From Butyrivibrio proteoclasticus B316 (GTDB lineage Bacteria; Bacillota; Clostridia; Lachnospirales; Lachnospiraceae), in the NCBI RefSeq assembly GCF_000145035.1, contig NC_014387.1, forward strand, positions 186,001-250,000: 64,000 nt of DNA, written 5' to 3'. Position numbers and translations under genes: made by a program. Shown here one piece after another: positions 37,876-47,070 of the stretch. The notes under the pieces were generated by a model. That model was not told the DNA's origin, made no database searches, and saw only the letters and a program-made list of their open reading frames with translations. Position 1 is the stretch's first letter. Each line of letters starts with the position of its first letter.

Positions 37876-38778
37876 TTAGGAATTTGCTCTGTCGGGACTG
37901 GAGTCCGCTCCGGTCCTGTAGAGCTTACGGTATTCAGTCGGAGAACATTTGTTGATATCTTTAAACACACGGTTAAATGTGGATAAGCTAAAGAATCCTG
38001 ACTGAAGTGCAATGTCCATTACAGACAGATCGGTATCACCGAGTAGTTCCTGGGCCATCAGTACACGGCGTTTTGTGATGTACTGGTAGCAGGAAACTCC
38101 CATGTAGGCTTTGAAGAGTCTCTCAAAATGGAACTTGGAGAAGCCAGCAAGATCAGCGAGCTGTTCAACTGTAAGGTCATCTGATCTGTGGGAGTCTATG
38201 TAGTTGGTAACTTCAACAAGTTTATCAATATTCTTGTACTGGGAGTCGCCGGTGTCTCTGTTAGGAATGGCATCATTTAAGTGCATACTGCCAATCTGGG
38301 CAAGGATGAGCGAAACCAGTGAATAAACTGAGATCTGCAGAAATTCATCCTGCTGACCGTAGAGTCTGTCGATTTCCCAGAAATAGTTCTGGAGACGGGC
38401 AACCTCAACAGGATACAGATTCTGACTGATGTGAGTATATGGCGGCAGTGTCTTGATGAGCGGAACAAGTGATGAAACCTGAGAATAGGTTGCAAGGTCG
38501 AAGAGAAGTATGAGCTTCTCGCCGCCCGGAGCATCGGAAATATATTCGTGCAGAGTTCCCGGAGCAATCATCATGATATCACCGGGCATACAATTTACAA
38601 CTGCGGATGAATCGTTGTGGAATTTAACCTTCAGCGATCCTGACAGCAGCAAAATAAGCTCCACTTCGTTATGCCAGTGGAGAGGGTAGTTGGCAAGATC
38701 GTTATGATACAGGAGAACACCCTTGAGCGTATCATAAAAAATATGTTCCCTTGATTGCGCGTTTATATCGTGTATCAT
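37876..38778 (-). CDS. AraC family transcriptional regulator
   Basis: A 300-residue regulator. The N-terminal cupin (about 20-110) has HWHNEVELILLLSGSLKVKF and PGDIMMIAPGTLHEY. The C-terminal DNA-binding domain (about 190-285) has two helix-turn-helix parts, LADLAGFSKFHFERLFKAY and ALQSGFFSLSTFNRVFKDI. It is convergent to the GH2 gene and divergent from the GH67 gene, so the gap 38779-38963 is likely its control region. It probably senses a xylose-derived sugar. Confidence 0.88.
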   Translation of the reverse strand: MIHDINAQSREHIFYDTLKGVLLYHNDLANYPLHWHNEVELILLLSGSLKVKFHNDSSAVVNCMPGDIMMIAPGTLHEYISDAPGGEKLILLFDLATYSQVSSLVPLIKTLPPYTHISQNLYPVEVARLQNYFWEIDRLYGQQDEFLQISVYSLVSLILAQIGSMHLNDAIPNRDTGDSQYKNIDKLVEVTNYIDSHRSDDLTVEQLADLAGFSKFHFERLFKAYMGVSCYQYITKRRVLMAQELLGDTDLSVMDIALQSGFFSLSTFNRVFKDINKCSPTEYRKLYRTGADSSPDRANS

Positions 38779-38873
38779 TTTGTACTCCCGGATAAATGAT
38801 ATTTGGTATCGTTAGATTGTGATTTATAAATTAAGGTAATAGATATTTTAGCACAGGCGAATGGTTTATGCAT

Positions 38874-38927
38874 ATGATATGTAGATAATTGTGAGAACAC
38901 GAAGTTATGGAGCAATTCGTATATCAT
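38874..38927 (+). promoter_or_regulatory. GAGAAYGA-loop hairpin in the GH67 leader
   Basis: Outer arms ATGATAT (38874-38880) and ATATCAT (38921-38927); inner arms AATTGT (38887-38892) and GCAATT (38912-38917). The loop GAGAACACGAAGTTATGGA closely matches that of the xylB leader. It ends 37 bases before the GH67 start. Confidence 0.65.
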
Positions 38928-38963
38928 TTATTAAAAGATAAAGAGTGAGGAAGGAAAGGTATT

Positions 38964-40970
38964 ATGGAGAGTAGGGGATGGTCACAGCTATGGCTTGATT
39001 ATGAGTCAAAGTTTGCCGCAAGTGGTGTGGCAAACGGGACCGAAAGAAAAATAGTCATTGAATGCTCGGACTTTGATAGGAATAACCGTGTTATTAAAAG
39101 TGCTGTAAGCGAGTTAAACAGAGCATTTGCGGATGCTACAAAAGAGGTTAAGATCTCTTTTGTCAGAAATGAGAAAATCGCAGCACAGGGTTATAAAGTT
39201 GGAAATATTATAGGCGGAAGCCTGAATAAACCTCAGGATGGTGACGGCTTTATAATTGAAGCTTCTGACGAAAATGGCTTATTATACGGCACTTTTCACC
39301 TGATCAGAGAAAAGCTTATGGGCAGGGACTATCCTGATATAAGTGTAAGCTGTGCTCCATCAAACCCTCTCAGAATGATGAATCACTGGGATAACATGGA
39401 TGGCAGCATAGAAAGAGGCTATTCAGGAAGATCATTTTTTTACGCTAATGATGAGATAATTGTGGATGACAGAACAGTTGATTATGCGCGATTTATGGCC
39501 AGTATTGGTATAAACGGAATAGTTATCAACAATGTTAATGTTAAATGGGCAGCAACTGACCTGATCACAACCAGATTTTTTGACAAGGTTAAAGAGCTGT
39601 CTGATATATTCGAAGATTACGGTATCAAGCTCTATCTGTCTCTTAACTTTGCTGCGCCGATTGAGCTTGGAGGACTTCCAATCTGCGATCCTCTTGATGA
39701 GCAGGTAAAACAATGGTGGAAGAATAAGATAAAAGAGGTTTATGATCATCTTCCAAATCTTGGAGGATTCCTGGTTAAGGCAGATTCCGAGGGAAGACCG
39801 GGACCATTCACTTACGGAAGAACTCAGGCGGATGGTGCTAATATGCTGGGAGATATTATTGCTCCTTATGGCGGGATCATCATCTGGAGATGCTTTGTAT
39901 ATAACTGCACTCAGGACTGGCGCGACACCAAGACAGACAGGGCAAGAGCCGGATATGATTATTTCAAAGGTCTTGATGGGCAGTATCATGACAATGTAAT
40001 TCTGCAGATCAAGAACGGACCTATGGATTTCCAGATAAGAGAGCCTATTTCTCCTCTTCTGGGTGGACTTACCCAAACTAACCAGATGCTGGAAGTGCAG
40101 ATTGCACAGGAATACACAGGACATCAGATTGACTTATGCTATCTGATACCGATGTTTAAAGAAATTCTTGGATTTAAGACATATTGTAAGTCTGACAATG
40201 ACACAGTTGCTGATGTTGTAAGCGGCAGGACAATGGGAAATAAGCTTGCCGGAATGGCAGCAGTTATAAACACAGGTAATGACTATAACTGGACAGGAAA
40301 TGATCTGGCAGCAGCCAACCTTTACGGCTTTGGAAGGCTCTCTTTTGACACAGAGCTTTCTGCTGAAGAAATAGCAAGAGAATGGGTTAAGCTGACCTTT
40401 AACCTGGAGCAGGAACTTGAGGATAAGCTTGTGGATATGCTCTTAAGATCTAGAGAAATCTATGAGAAATATACAAGTCCTCTTGGAATAGGATGGATGG
40501 TAACTCCGGGAGACCACTATGGCCCTAGCGTTGATGGATATGAGTATTCCAGGTGGGGAACTTACCACAGAGCTGATCATCTTGGACTTGGAGTTGACAG
40601 AACAGATAAGGGTACAGGCTATGCACAGCAGTACTATCCACAGAATGCGGAGATGTACAATGATCCTCATAAATGTCCTGAAAATCTCCTTCTCTTTTTC
40701 CACCATATTCCATACACATGGAAGCTTTCAAGTGGACAGAGCCTTATCCAGTACATCTATGACAGTCACTTTGAAGGGTATGAAGAAGCCAGAAAACTGG
40801 CAGATGAATGGAAGAGCTTTGAGGGTAAGGTGCCGGAGCGTGCCTATAACTGTATCTCACACCGCTTTGATTTGCAGGTAAATAATGCCCATGAGTGGTG
40901 CGATCAGGTTAATTCATATTTCTATCGTAAGAGCGGTATTGCGGATGAGAAGGGACGAGAAATCTTCTGA
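38964..40970 (+). CDS. aguA: Alpha-glucuronidase, GH67
   Basis: Removes 4-O-methylglucuronate from the non-reducing end of aldouronic acids. The 668-residue protein has the usual GH67 layout: N-terminal beta domain, barrel and C-terminal helical domain. The opening RMMNHWDNMDGSIERGYSG is a signature. The expected catalytic residues are E276 (VKADSEG), D355 (NGPMDFQIRE) and E383 (AQEYTGHQ), in line with the acid and paired bases known for the family. No signal peptide, so intracellular. AGGAAGGAAAGG before the ATG is the ribosome site. It works with the importer and GH115. Confidence 0.95.
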   Translation: MESRGWSQLWLDYESKFAASGVANGTERKIVIECSDFDRNNRVIKSAVSELNRAFADATKEVKISFVRNEKIAAQGYKVGNIIGGSLNKPQDGDGFIIEASDENGLLYGTFHLIREKLMGRDYPDISVSCAPSNPLRMMNHWDNMDGSIERGYSGRSFFYANDEIIVDDRTVDYARFMASIGINGIVINNVNVKWAATDLITTRFFDKVKELSDIFEDYGIKLYLSLNFAAPIELGGLPICDPLDEQVKQWWKNKIKEVYDHLPNLGGFLVKADSEGRPGPFTYGRTQADGANMLGDIIAPYGGIIIWRCFVYNCTQDWRDTKTDRARAGYDYFKGLDGQYHDNVILQIKNGPMDFQIREPISPLLGGLTQTNQMLEVQIAQEYTGHQIDLCYLIPMFKEILGFKTYCKSDNDTVADVVSGRTMGNKLAGMAAVINTGNDYNWTGNDLAAANLYGFGRLSFDTELSAEEIAREWVKLTFNLEQELEDKLVDMLLRSREIYEKYTSPLGIGWMVTPGDHYGPSVDGYEYSRWGTYHRADHLGLGVDRTDKGTGYAQQYYPQNAEMYNDPHKCPENLLLFFHHIPYTWKLSSGQSLIQYIYDSHFEGYEEARKLADEWKSFEGKVPERAYNCISHRFDLQVNNAHEWCDQVNSYFYRKSGIADEKGREIF

Positions 40971-40974
40971 TTGA

Positions 40975-41838
40975 TCAGGTATCGTCCTTGTGGGATAACT
41001 GAAACTGCTTTGGCGACATGCCAATCTGCTTGGAGAAGCGCCTTGAAAAGCTGGAATAGTTATTGTATCCAACCATAAAACAAACATCATAAGGAGAATA
41101 GTTCTGGAGTAATAATCTTTGCGCCAGAACTATTTTTTTGGCATTAATGTAGTGCTTAAGCGAGTCTCCTGTAGCTTCACTGAATACGCGGCTGAGGTGA
41201 TCGCTTGAGTAGTGAAGGGCAAGAGCCATGCTGTTAATAGTGATATCCTCTTTGATATTCGTATCGATATAATCAAAAATCCTGGAGACCACCTGGGGCA
41301 TGAGATTGTTCTTGGGAAGAGGCTTGGTATTAGAGGAATACTGGAGTGCTTTTAGCAGAAATTCCACAAGAAGAGCCTTGGCAAGTACGGTGTGGCCAAA
41401 GTCTGTGCTGTCCATGCACCTGTTGAGCCTCTCTGCCAGTTCTATAAACTCAGGAAGTGCTTCCTCCGGGATTACGAGATGATTCATATTGGGAGAAGAT
41501 GCGCTTCTAAAAAGCGTGGAAAAATCAGTATCTTCATCTCCGAGTTCGTTTAAATACTCGTACTGAATGTTGATAACCACACGCTCATAGCTGTTAATAT
41601 CTTCGAGGTCAAGGCCGTGGAAGACCAGAGGACTTGTAAAGAACATATCCCCTCTTTTCATCTTGAAAATATCGGGTTCTATCATGATATTAACATCCCC
41701 GTGCAGAAAAAGAACTATCTCATAACCGTCGTGGTTATGAACAGTTTTAATATCACCGGGTGTTACGCGGGCAGTCTTGTGCTCGCAGATATATTCTCTG
41801 TCAATCAGACTATATGGGCAATTCAGATCTTTTTTCAT
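40975..41838 (-). CDS. AraC family transcriptional regulator
   Basis: A 287-residue regulator. The cupin part has HNHDGYEIVLFLHGDVNIMI and RGDMFFTSPLVFHGL. The C-terminal HTH pair contains MALALHYSSDHLSRVFSEA and YNNYSSFSRRFSKQIGMSPKQF. The ATG at 41838 follows GGGGGA at good distance; the upstream start at 41874 has no such site. It stands divergent to the GH115 gene, and a direct repeat in the shared gap fits as its binding site. Both AraC genes of the locus point toward the alpha-glucuronidase genes. Confidence 0.88.
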   Translation of the reverse strand: MKKDLNCPYSLIDREYICEHKTARVTPGDIKTVHNHDGYEIVLFLHGDVNIMIEPDIFKMKRGDMFFTSPLVFHGLDLEDINSYERVVINIQYEYLNELGDEDTDFSTLFRSASSPNMNHLVIPEEALPEFIELAERLNRCMDSTDFGHTVLAKALLVEFLLKALQYSSNTKPLPKNNLMPQVVSRIFDYIDTNIKEDITINSMALALHYSSDHLSRVFSEATGDSLKHYINAKKIVLAQRLLLQNYSPYDVCFMVGYNNYSSFSRRFSKQIGMSPKQFQLSHKDDT

Positions 41839-41896
41839 AGAAATCCCCCAAAAAATGGAAATAAGAATAATCAAACTATTTGATCAATTTAGAACA

Positions 41897-41949
41897 TGTG
41901 CAACATATATAAACAAAATTTCTGAAATGCATATACTGTTGTGCAACAT
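41897..41949. promoter_or_regulatory. Direct repeat TGTGCAACAT, likely AraC operator
   Basis: TGTGCAACAT occurs at 41897-41906 and 41940-41949, start to start 43 bases, about four helical turns. Both are followed by AT-rich bases. The pair sits in the divergent gap between the AraC gene and GH115 gene, as AraC-type half-sites do. Confidence 0.55.
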
Positions 41950-42065
41950 TATATCGGAAAATGCAAAAAAATTCTATCTTTTTGTGTATTTATATAGAAA
42001 TCCTATACTTTATAGTGATTATTATAGAGGAGATGAATATAACACAGCAGAGTGGGGGACATAAA

Positions 42066-44924
42066 GTGGCTAAGGTAAGTTTTGATAACAGAATAATGTT
42101 TACTTACGAAGCCAAATCTTTTCCCGGAGTTAACAAAGTGGCCGAGCTTGTGCGGGAAGATATTTGTCTTGTCACAGGCTTTAGGGCAGGAGAATACGTT
42201 AGAGGCACAAGGTGCAAGAATCTGATAATCTTCGGAACTGTGGATAAGAGCGATTATCTTAAAGAGCTTGATAAAAGTGGCCTTATCAGATTGAACGATA
42301 TAAGGGGCAAATGGGAAACCTACAGCTTTCAGATAGTAGATGATCCGTATCCGGATGTTGATCATGCTCTCGTTATAGCGGGAAGTGATAAGAGAGGAAC
42401 AATTTATGGCTTGTTCCATTTATCGGAGCTTTTGGGAGTTTCTCCTTTTGTTAACTGGAATCATTGCTATCCGCGAAGAAGAAAAAATGTTGTTCTGACA
42501 GATGAATGTAACATGGTATCCAAGGAGCCATCTGTCAGATACAGAGGCTTTTTTATAAATGATGAATGGCCGGCCTTTGGAAACTGGGCAACGGAGCATT
42601 TTGGCGGAATTAATGCCAGGTGCTATGAGAAGATTTTCGAGCTGCTCTTAAGACTCAAAGGCAATTATCTGTGGCCTGCCATGTGGAAATCAAATTTTAG
42701 CATGGATGGACCAGGGCTTGAAAGCGCAAGGCTTGCTGATGAGTATGGTGTAGTCATGAGCACATCTCACCATGAGCCATGTATGCGAAGTGGCGAGGAG
42801 TACGGAATTCTCAGAGGCAAGGATTCGATTTATGGAGATGCCTGGGATTTTATATCCAACAAAGAAGGCATTACGAGATTCTGGAGAGATGGCCTTGTCA
42901 GGAATAAGCCTTTTGAAAATGTGATAACTCTTGGTATGAGGGGTGAACGAGACTCACGAATCCTTGATGAGGATTCTGGTCTTAAGGAGAACATTGATCT
43001 GTTAAGGGATGTTCTTAGAACCCAGAACTCACTTATAAAAGAAATTGTGGATAAAGATCTGGATAAGGTTCCACGGCAGATGGTTCTTTTTACGGAGGTC
43101 GAGGAATTCTTTTACGGGGACGGTAATACAAAAGGGCTTATGGGAGATCCGGAGCTTGAAGGCGTTACCCTCATGTTGAGTGATAACAACTGTGGATATA
43201 CAAGAACACTGCCTGATGAGAGTATGCGGGACCACAAAGGCGGTTATGGAATGTATTATCACCTTGATATGCACGGCGGACCATATTCTTATCAGTGGAT
43301 CGGTGGAGCGTATCTTCCGAGAATATGGGAGCAGATGACTCAGGCCTATGAATATGGTGTCAGGCAGATTTGGGTGGTAAATGTCGGAGATGTTGGGACT
43401 CAGGAACTTGGACTGTCTTTCTTTTTGGACCTTGCCTATGACATTGACAGATGGGGCGGCTCTGACTCACAGGTTACAAGAGATTATATAGACATCTGGA
43501 CTGAGAAACAGTTTGGAGCCATGATGCCTTTATCCGGGCGCAACAAGGCCCGGAAGATCATTTGGGATTATACACAGTTACTTGAAAAGAGGCGTCATGA
43601 AATAATGAACGCTCACGTGTACCATCCTCTTCATTTTGGAGAGGCACAGGAAGTACTTGATGTTTCGGATGAGATATTAAAGGAGGCTGCAGCTTTAAGA
43701 AAGCGCATTGAAGATAAAGATCTTTCTGCATTTATTTCTCTTTTATATTATCCCGCCTGTGGCACAGCCAATCTGATGAAGATGTGGATACTGGCCGGGA
43801 GAAATGAACTGTTTGCAAGCCAGAACAGAATTGAAGCCAATGAACTTGCCAAGGAAGTTGAAGAGTGCTTCCGCGAGGATGAGAGGCTGATAGATGAGTA
43901 TGAATCAGTCGATGATGGATATTACAAGGGCTTTGGGCGATCCGAGCATATCGGTTTTGTTAACTGGAATGATGAGGATAACAAGTATCCTGTGAGATTT
44001 CTGGTTCATGGTGCAAACAGTCCCAGAATGCTACTTTCAAGAAAAGATGATGAGCATTACATGACAGGTCTTTTCTGGTGCGACAGACCTCAGACCTGGA
44101 AAGATTTATTAAGGCCTGATGTGAATAGCATAGAGTTTGATCTTATAAATGGCAGCGAAATTCCTTACAGATTCATGATCAGAACTGATTGCAAATGGAT
44201 GAGCTTTAGTAAGACTGAGGGTGAAGTCAAGGTCAGGGAGCGGATAACATTAACGGTTGATAAAGCTCTTTTAACAGATGAGACAACCGGTGAGTTTACT
44301 GTAGAAGCTGAAGATTATAGTAAAGCCCGGGTCACAGTTATGGCAGCGCCTTATGGAAAATATGGTAATTGCAAAAAAGGCGTGTTTGTTGAATGCGATG
44401 GTTACATCTGTATGGAAGCAGAGCATTTTGCGGACAGCTTTGAAGTAGATGGGGCACGCTTTAAGGTTTTAAAGCCCTATGGGCGAAGCGGAAGTGCTAT
44501 CAAGGTATATCCTGTGACCAGTGATTTTGCAAATGCCAAAAAGAGACCATACACTGAATATCATTTTATGATTCAGGAAGAGGGCGAGTACTATATCTGC
44601 TTTATGCTTGCGCCTACAACTCCAGTGACCTTCAAGCCGGAGCAGTATCTGGGGTACTCCTTAAATGATGGGGAGATTTGTATTCTTAATACTGTTGCGG
44701 ATCCGGGCAGACCTTTCTTTTTGAGCCCGCAATGGGAAAAAGAGGCGATAGAAAATGTCAAAAAGGTCGAGGATAAGGTCTTTTGCAGAAAGGGAGTTAA
44801 TATCCTGAAGTTCTATGGAATGAGTCCGGGAATAGTTTTGGAAAGAGTTGTTCTGGTAAAAAGAGGCGTGAGGCTTCCTGAGTCCTACCTGGGGCCAAAG
44901 GAAAGCTACATGCAGGGAGAATAG
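42066..44924 (+). CDS. Alpha-glucuronidase, GH115
   Basis: Removes (methyl)glucuronate also from internal xylose units. The protein of about 953 residues has GH115 marks: LRLKGNYLWPAMWKS, MSTSHHEPCMRSGEEYG, a long barrel with VVNVGDVGTQELGLSFFLDLAYD in two stretches, and a C-terminal beta domain. The GTG at 42066 follows GGGGG by seven bases. ATG 42033 has GAGGAG abutting it with no spacer. The hydrophobic start from 41961 is not supported by a ribosome site, so I do not read a signal peptide. It is followed at once by the transport genes. Confidence 0.9.
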   Translation: MAKVSFDNRIMFTYEAKSFPGVNKVAELVREDICLVTGFRAGEYVRGTRCKNLIIFGTVDKSDYLKELDKSGLIRLNDIRGKWETYSFQIVDDPYPDVDHALVIAGSDKRGTIYGLFHLSELLGVSPFVNWNHCYPRRRKNVVLTDECNMVSKEPSVRYRGFFINDEWPAFGNWATEHFGGINARCYEKIFELLLRLKGNYLWPAMWKSNFSMDGPGLESARLADEYGVVMSTSHHEPCMRSGEEYGILRGKDSIYGDAWDFISNKEGITRFWRDGLVRNKPFENVITLGMRGERDSRILDEDSGLKENIDLLRDVLRTQNSLIKEIVDKDLDKVPRQMVLFTEVEEFFYGDGNTKGLMGDPELEGVTLMLSDNNCGYTRTLPDESMRDHKGGYGMYYHLDMHGGPYSYQWIGGAYLPRIWEQMTQAYEYGVRQIWVVNVGDVGTQELGLSFFLDLAYDIDRWGGSDSQVTRDYIDIWTEKQFGAMMPLSGRNKARKIIWDYTQLLEKRRHEIMNAHVYHPLHFGEAQEVLDVSDEILKEAAALRKRIEDKDLSAFISLLYYPACGTANLMKMWILAGRNELFASQNRIEANELAKEVEECFREDERLIDEYESVDDGYYKGFGRSEHIGFVNWNDEDNKYPVRFLVHGANSPRMLLSRKDDEHYMTGLFWCDRPQTWKDLLRPDVNSIEFDLINGSEIPYRFMIRTDCKWMSFSKTEGEVKVRERITLTVDKALLTDETTGEFTVEAEDYSKARVTVMAAPYGKYGNCKKGVFVECDGYICMEAEHFADSFEVDGARFKVLKPYGRSGSAIKVYPVTSDFANAKKRPYTEYHFMIQEEGEYYICFMLAPTTPVTFKPEQYLGYSLNDGEICILNTVADPGRPFFLSPQWEKEAIENVKKVEDKVFCRKGVNILKFYGMSPGIVLERVVLVKRGVRLPESYLGPKESYMQGE

Positions 44925-44939
44925 TTTTTGGAGGAGAAG

Positions 44940-45881
44940 ATGGCTAAGAATTCGGGGAATAAATCGAAAGCTAAATTTAGCGTTTACATCAAAAGATACT
45001 GGCAGTTATATGCCATGCTATTTCTGCCACTTTTGTATCTTGTAGTTTTTAAGTATGCACCAATGATCTATGTGCAGATTGCGTTTAAGAAGTACAGCCT
45101 GGTACAGAGTGTATGGGAACTGCCACTTGCCAAGAATCACGGTTTTGAGTATTTCATTCAGGCATTTAAGAACAACGATTTTAAATATGCTCTTAGAAAT
45201 ACACTTACACTTAACCTTTTGGATCTGGTATTTGGATTTCCGGCACCTATCATTTTTGCTCTTGTCTTAAATGAGCTTTGCTTTACACGTTATAAGAAGG
45301 TTGTACAGACAATAGCCTATATGCCGCATTTCCTTTCATGGGTCATCATTTACAGCTTGGCACTTCAGCTCCTTGCTCCAAATGCAGGTCTTGTAAATAT
45401 GATCATCAAGGATCTTGGCGGAGAGGCGATCCCATTCCTCAATGACGAGGCACACTGGATCGGAAGCTATATCGGATTTGGTATCTGGCAGAACTTTGGA
45501 TGGGGATCAATTATCTATCTCGCTGCAATCGCAGGAATAAATCCTGAGCTCTATGAGGCAGCAGCTGTGGACGGAGCAGGAAGATTTCGCAAGATGTGGC
45601 ACATTACACTTCCCGGAATCAAGCCAACTATCGTAGTTCTCCTGATAATGAGCCTTGGAAATATCCTTGGCGGTGGGTTTGACAGACCATTCGCATTCCA
45701 GAATAACCTTGTAATGAGAGTTGCTGACGTTATTGCAACATTTGTGTACAGAGTAGGTATCAAGGGACTTCAGTTCTCCCTGACTACAGCGGTAGGCTTG
45801 TTCCAGTCACTGGTTGGCGTGTTCTTCCTGCTGATGGCAAACTTCATCTCACGTAAGCTCGGTGAGAGAGGAATATGGTAA
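44940..45881 (+). CDS. Oligosaccharide ABC transporter permease 1 (LplB/AguF-like)
   Basis: A 313-residue inner-membrane permease with six helices. The EAA loop reads EAAAVDGAGRFRKMWHITLPG. The N-terminus YAMLFLPLLYLVVFKYAPMI is typical of the LplB group that imports aldouronic acids and other oligosaccharides. The ATG at 44940 follows GGAGGAG; the TTG at 44928 is too early. It follows the GH115 gene by 15 bases. No ATPase gene is in the locus, so a shared MsmK-type ATPase is likely. Confidence 0.92.
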   Translation: MAKNSGNKSKAKFSVYIKRYWQLYAMLFLPLLYLVVFKYAPMIYVQIAFKKYSLVQSVWELPLAKNHGFEYFIQAFKNNDFKYALRNTLTLNLLDLVFGFPAPIIFALVLNELCFTRYKKVVQTIAYMPHFLSWVIIYSLALQLLAPNAGLVNMIIKDLGGEAIPFLNDEAHWIGSYIGFGIWQNFGWGSIIYLAAIAGINPELYEAAAVDGAGRFRKMWHITLPGIKPTIVVLLIMSLGNILGGGFDRPFAFQNNLVMRVADVIATFVYRVGIKGLQFSLTTAVGLFQSLVGVFFLLMANFISRKLGERGIW

Positions 45882-45896
45882 GGGAGGACAAAAGAG

Positions 45897-46769
45897 ATGA
45901 AGATTAAATCAAATGCAGACAGAGCATGGGATATAGTGTTCGTTATCATCTGCCTTATAGTGAGCGCGATGTGCGTGATCCCTATGCTGAATCTTCTTGC
46001 CAAGTCACTTAGCGCGACAGATTTTCTGGTAAGAAATGAAGTTTATATAATTCCAAAGGGTTTTAACTTTGATGCATATGCAACTGTATTAAAGGATTCC
46101 AAATATATAAGAGCGTTTGTATGGACAGTGTTTCTGACTGTGGTTTGCACAATACTCTCACTTACAATGACAACGCTCTGCGCATATCCTCTTATATTTG
46201 AGAACCTGCGAGGAAGAGGTTTTATAAACGTATTTATAACGATCACGATGTTTTTTAACGCAGGTACGATTCCTAACTACCTGCTGATGCAGAAACTGGG
46301 ACTTCTCAGTAACCCGCTGGTTCTGATTATCCCCGGTGTTATGAGCGTTTATAACATGATCATCATGAGGAGTTTCTTTTACGGAATTCCTGATAGCCTG
46401 CGTGAATCAGCTGAGATTGATGGAGCGTCTTTCTTTAAGATATTAGTGCTGATCTACCTTCCGCTTTCCAAGCCTGTTATGGCTACACTGGCTCTTTTCT
46501 ATGCGGTAGGAAGATGGAATGGTTACTCTGATGCTCTTATGTACATGAGAGATGACAAGTTCTACACATTACAGCTTCTCTTGTACAACATCATCAATAA
46601 CATAAATCAGGTAGAAGTTGCTACACAGGAAGGCTTCTCAGCTCCGGGACTTGCGGAGTCCTTAAAGGCAGCGATCGTAATGTTCTCAACAGTTCCGATC
46701 CTGTGCATTTATCCTTTCCTTCAGAAGTACTTCATACATGGAGTAACTCTCGGAGCGGTGAAGGAGTAA
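45897..46769 (+). CDS. Oligosaccharide ABC transporter permease 2 (YtcP/AguG-like)
   Basis: A 290-residue permease, six helices. It has the EAA loop RESAEIDGASFFKILVLIYL and the YtcP-type N-terminus ending LNLLAKSLSATDFLV. The C-terminal YPFLQKYFIHGVTLGAVKE is a mark of this group. GGGAGGA precedes the ATG. It pairs with permease 1 to form the channel for the imported xylan oligomers. Confidence 0.92.
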   Translation: MKIKSNADRAWDIVFVIICLIVSAMCVIPMLNLLAKSLSATDFLVRNEVYIIPKGFNFDAYATVLKDSKYIRAFVWTVFLTVVCTILSLTMTTLCAYPLIFENLRGRGFINVFITITMFFNAGTIPNYLLMQKLGLLSNPLVLIIPGVMSVYNMIIMRSFFYGIPDSLRESAEIDGASFFKILVLIYLPLSKPVMATLALFYAVGRWNGYSDALMYMRDDKFYTLQLLLYNIINNINQVEVATQEGFSAPGLAESLKAAIVMFSTVPILCIYPFLQKYFIHGVTLGAVKE

Positions 46770-46904
46770 TTCTGAATCACTTACCGACTACAAGTGCACT
46801 GACTGAGTTATCTTTAATTAACTTAAGCAGTATATAGATTTATTTACAAAGAAATACAATCTCTGCACTTCTGATGTAGTGATACGAGAGGAGTCGACCG
46901 CAAG

Positions 46905-47001
46905 TACATGCATAAGGAACGATTTTAGTTCTATGGAGATAAGACAAAACCTTTGTTTTGGCTTATCGGAATGTACAGAACTATGAGTGACGTTGCATGT
47001 A
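46905..47001 (+). promoter_or_regulatory. 97-nt nested stem structure before the binding-protein gene
   Basis: Three pairs are nested: TACATGCA (46905-46912) with TGCATGTA (46994-47001); TAGTTCT (46926-46932) with AGAACTA (46977-46983); and GATAAG-A-CAAAAC (46938-46950) with GTTTTG-G-CTTATC (46955-46967) around CTTT. It lies in the 301-base gap after permease 2 and ends 69 bases before the binding protein. No known riboswitch is recognised. It could process or stabilise the binding-protein mRNA. The rest of the gap shows no gene. Confidence 0.6.
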
Positions 47002-47070
47002 TTGTGGGAGATGGTCTATATGGTACCAACCCAGTAGTGGGATAATTATTAATATAACGGAGGTAGAGTT

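Noticed and set aside
41961..42032. Signal peptide or membrane anchor for the GH115 enzyme
   Set aside because: The hydrophobic stretch needs a start at 41961 that has no ribosome site, while GGGGG before the GTG at 42066 is well placed.
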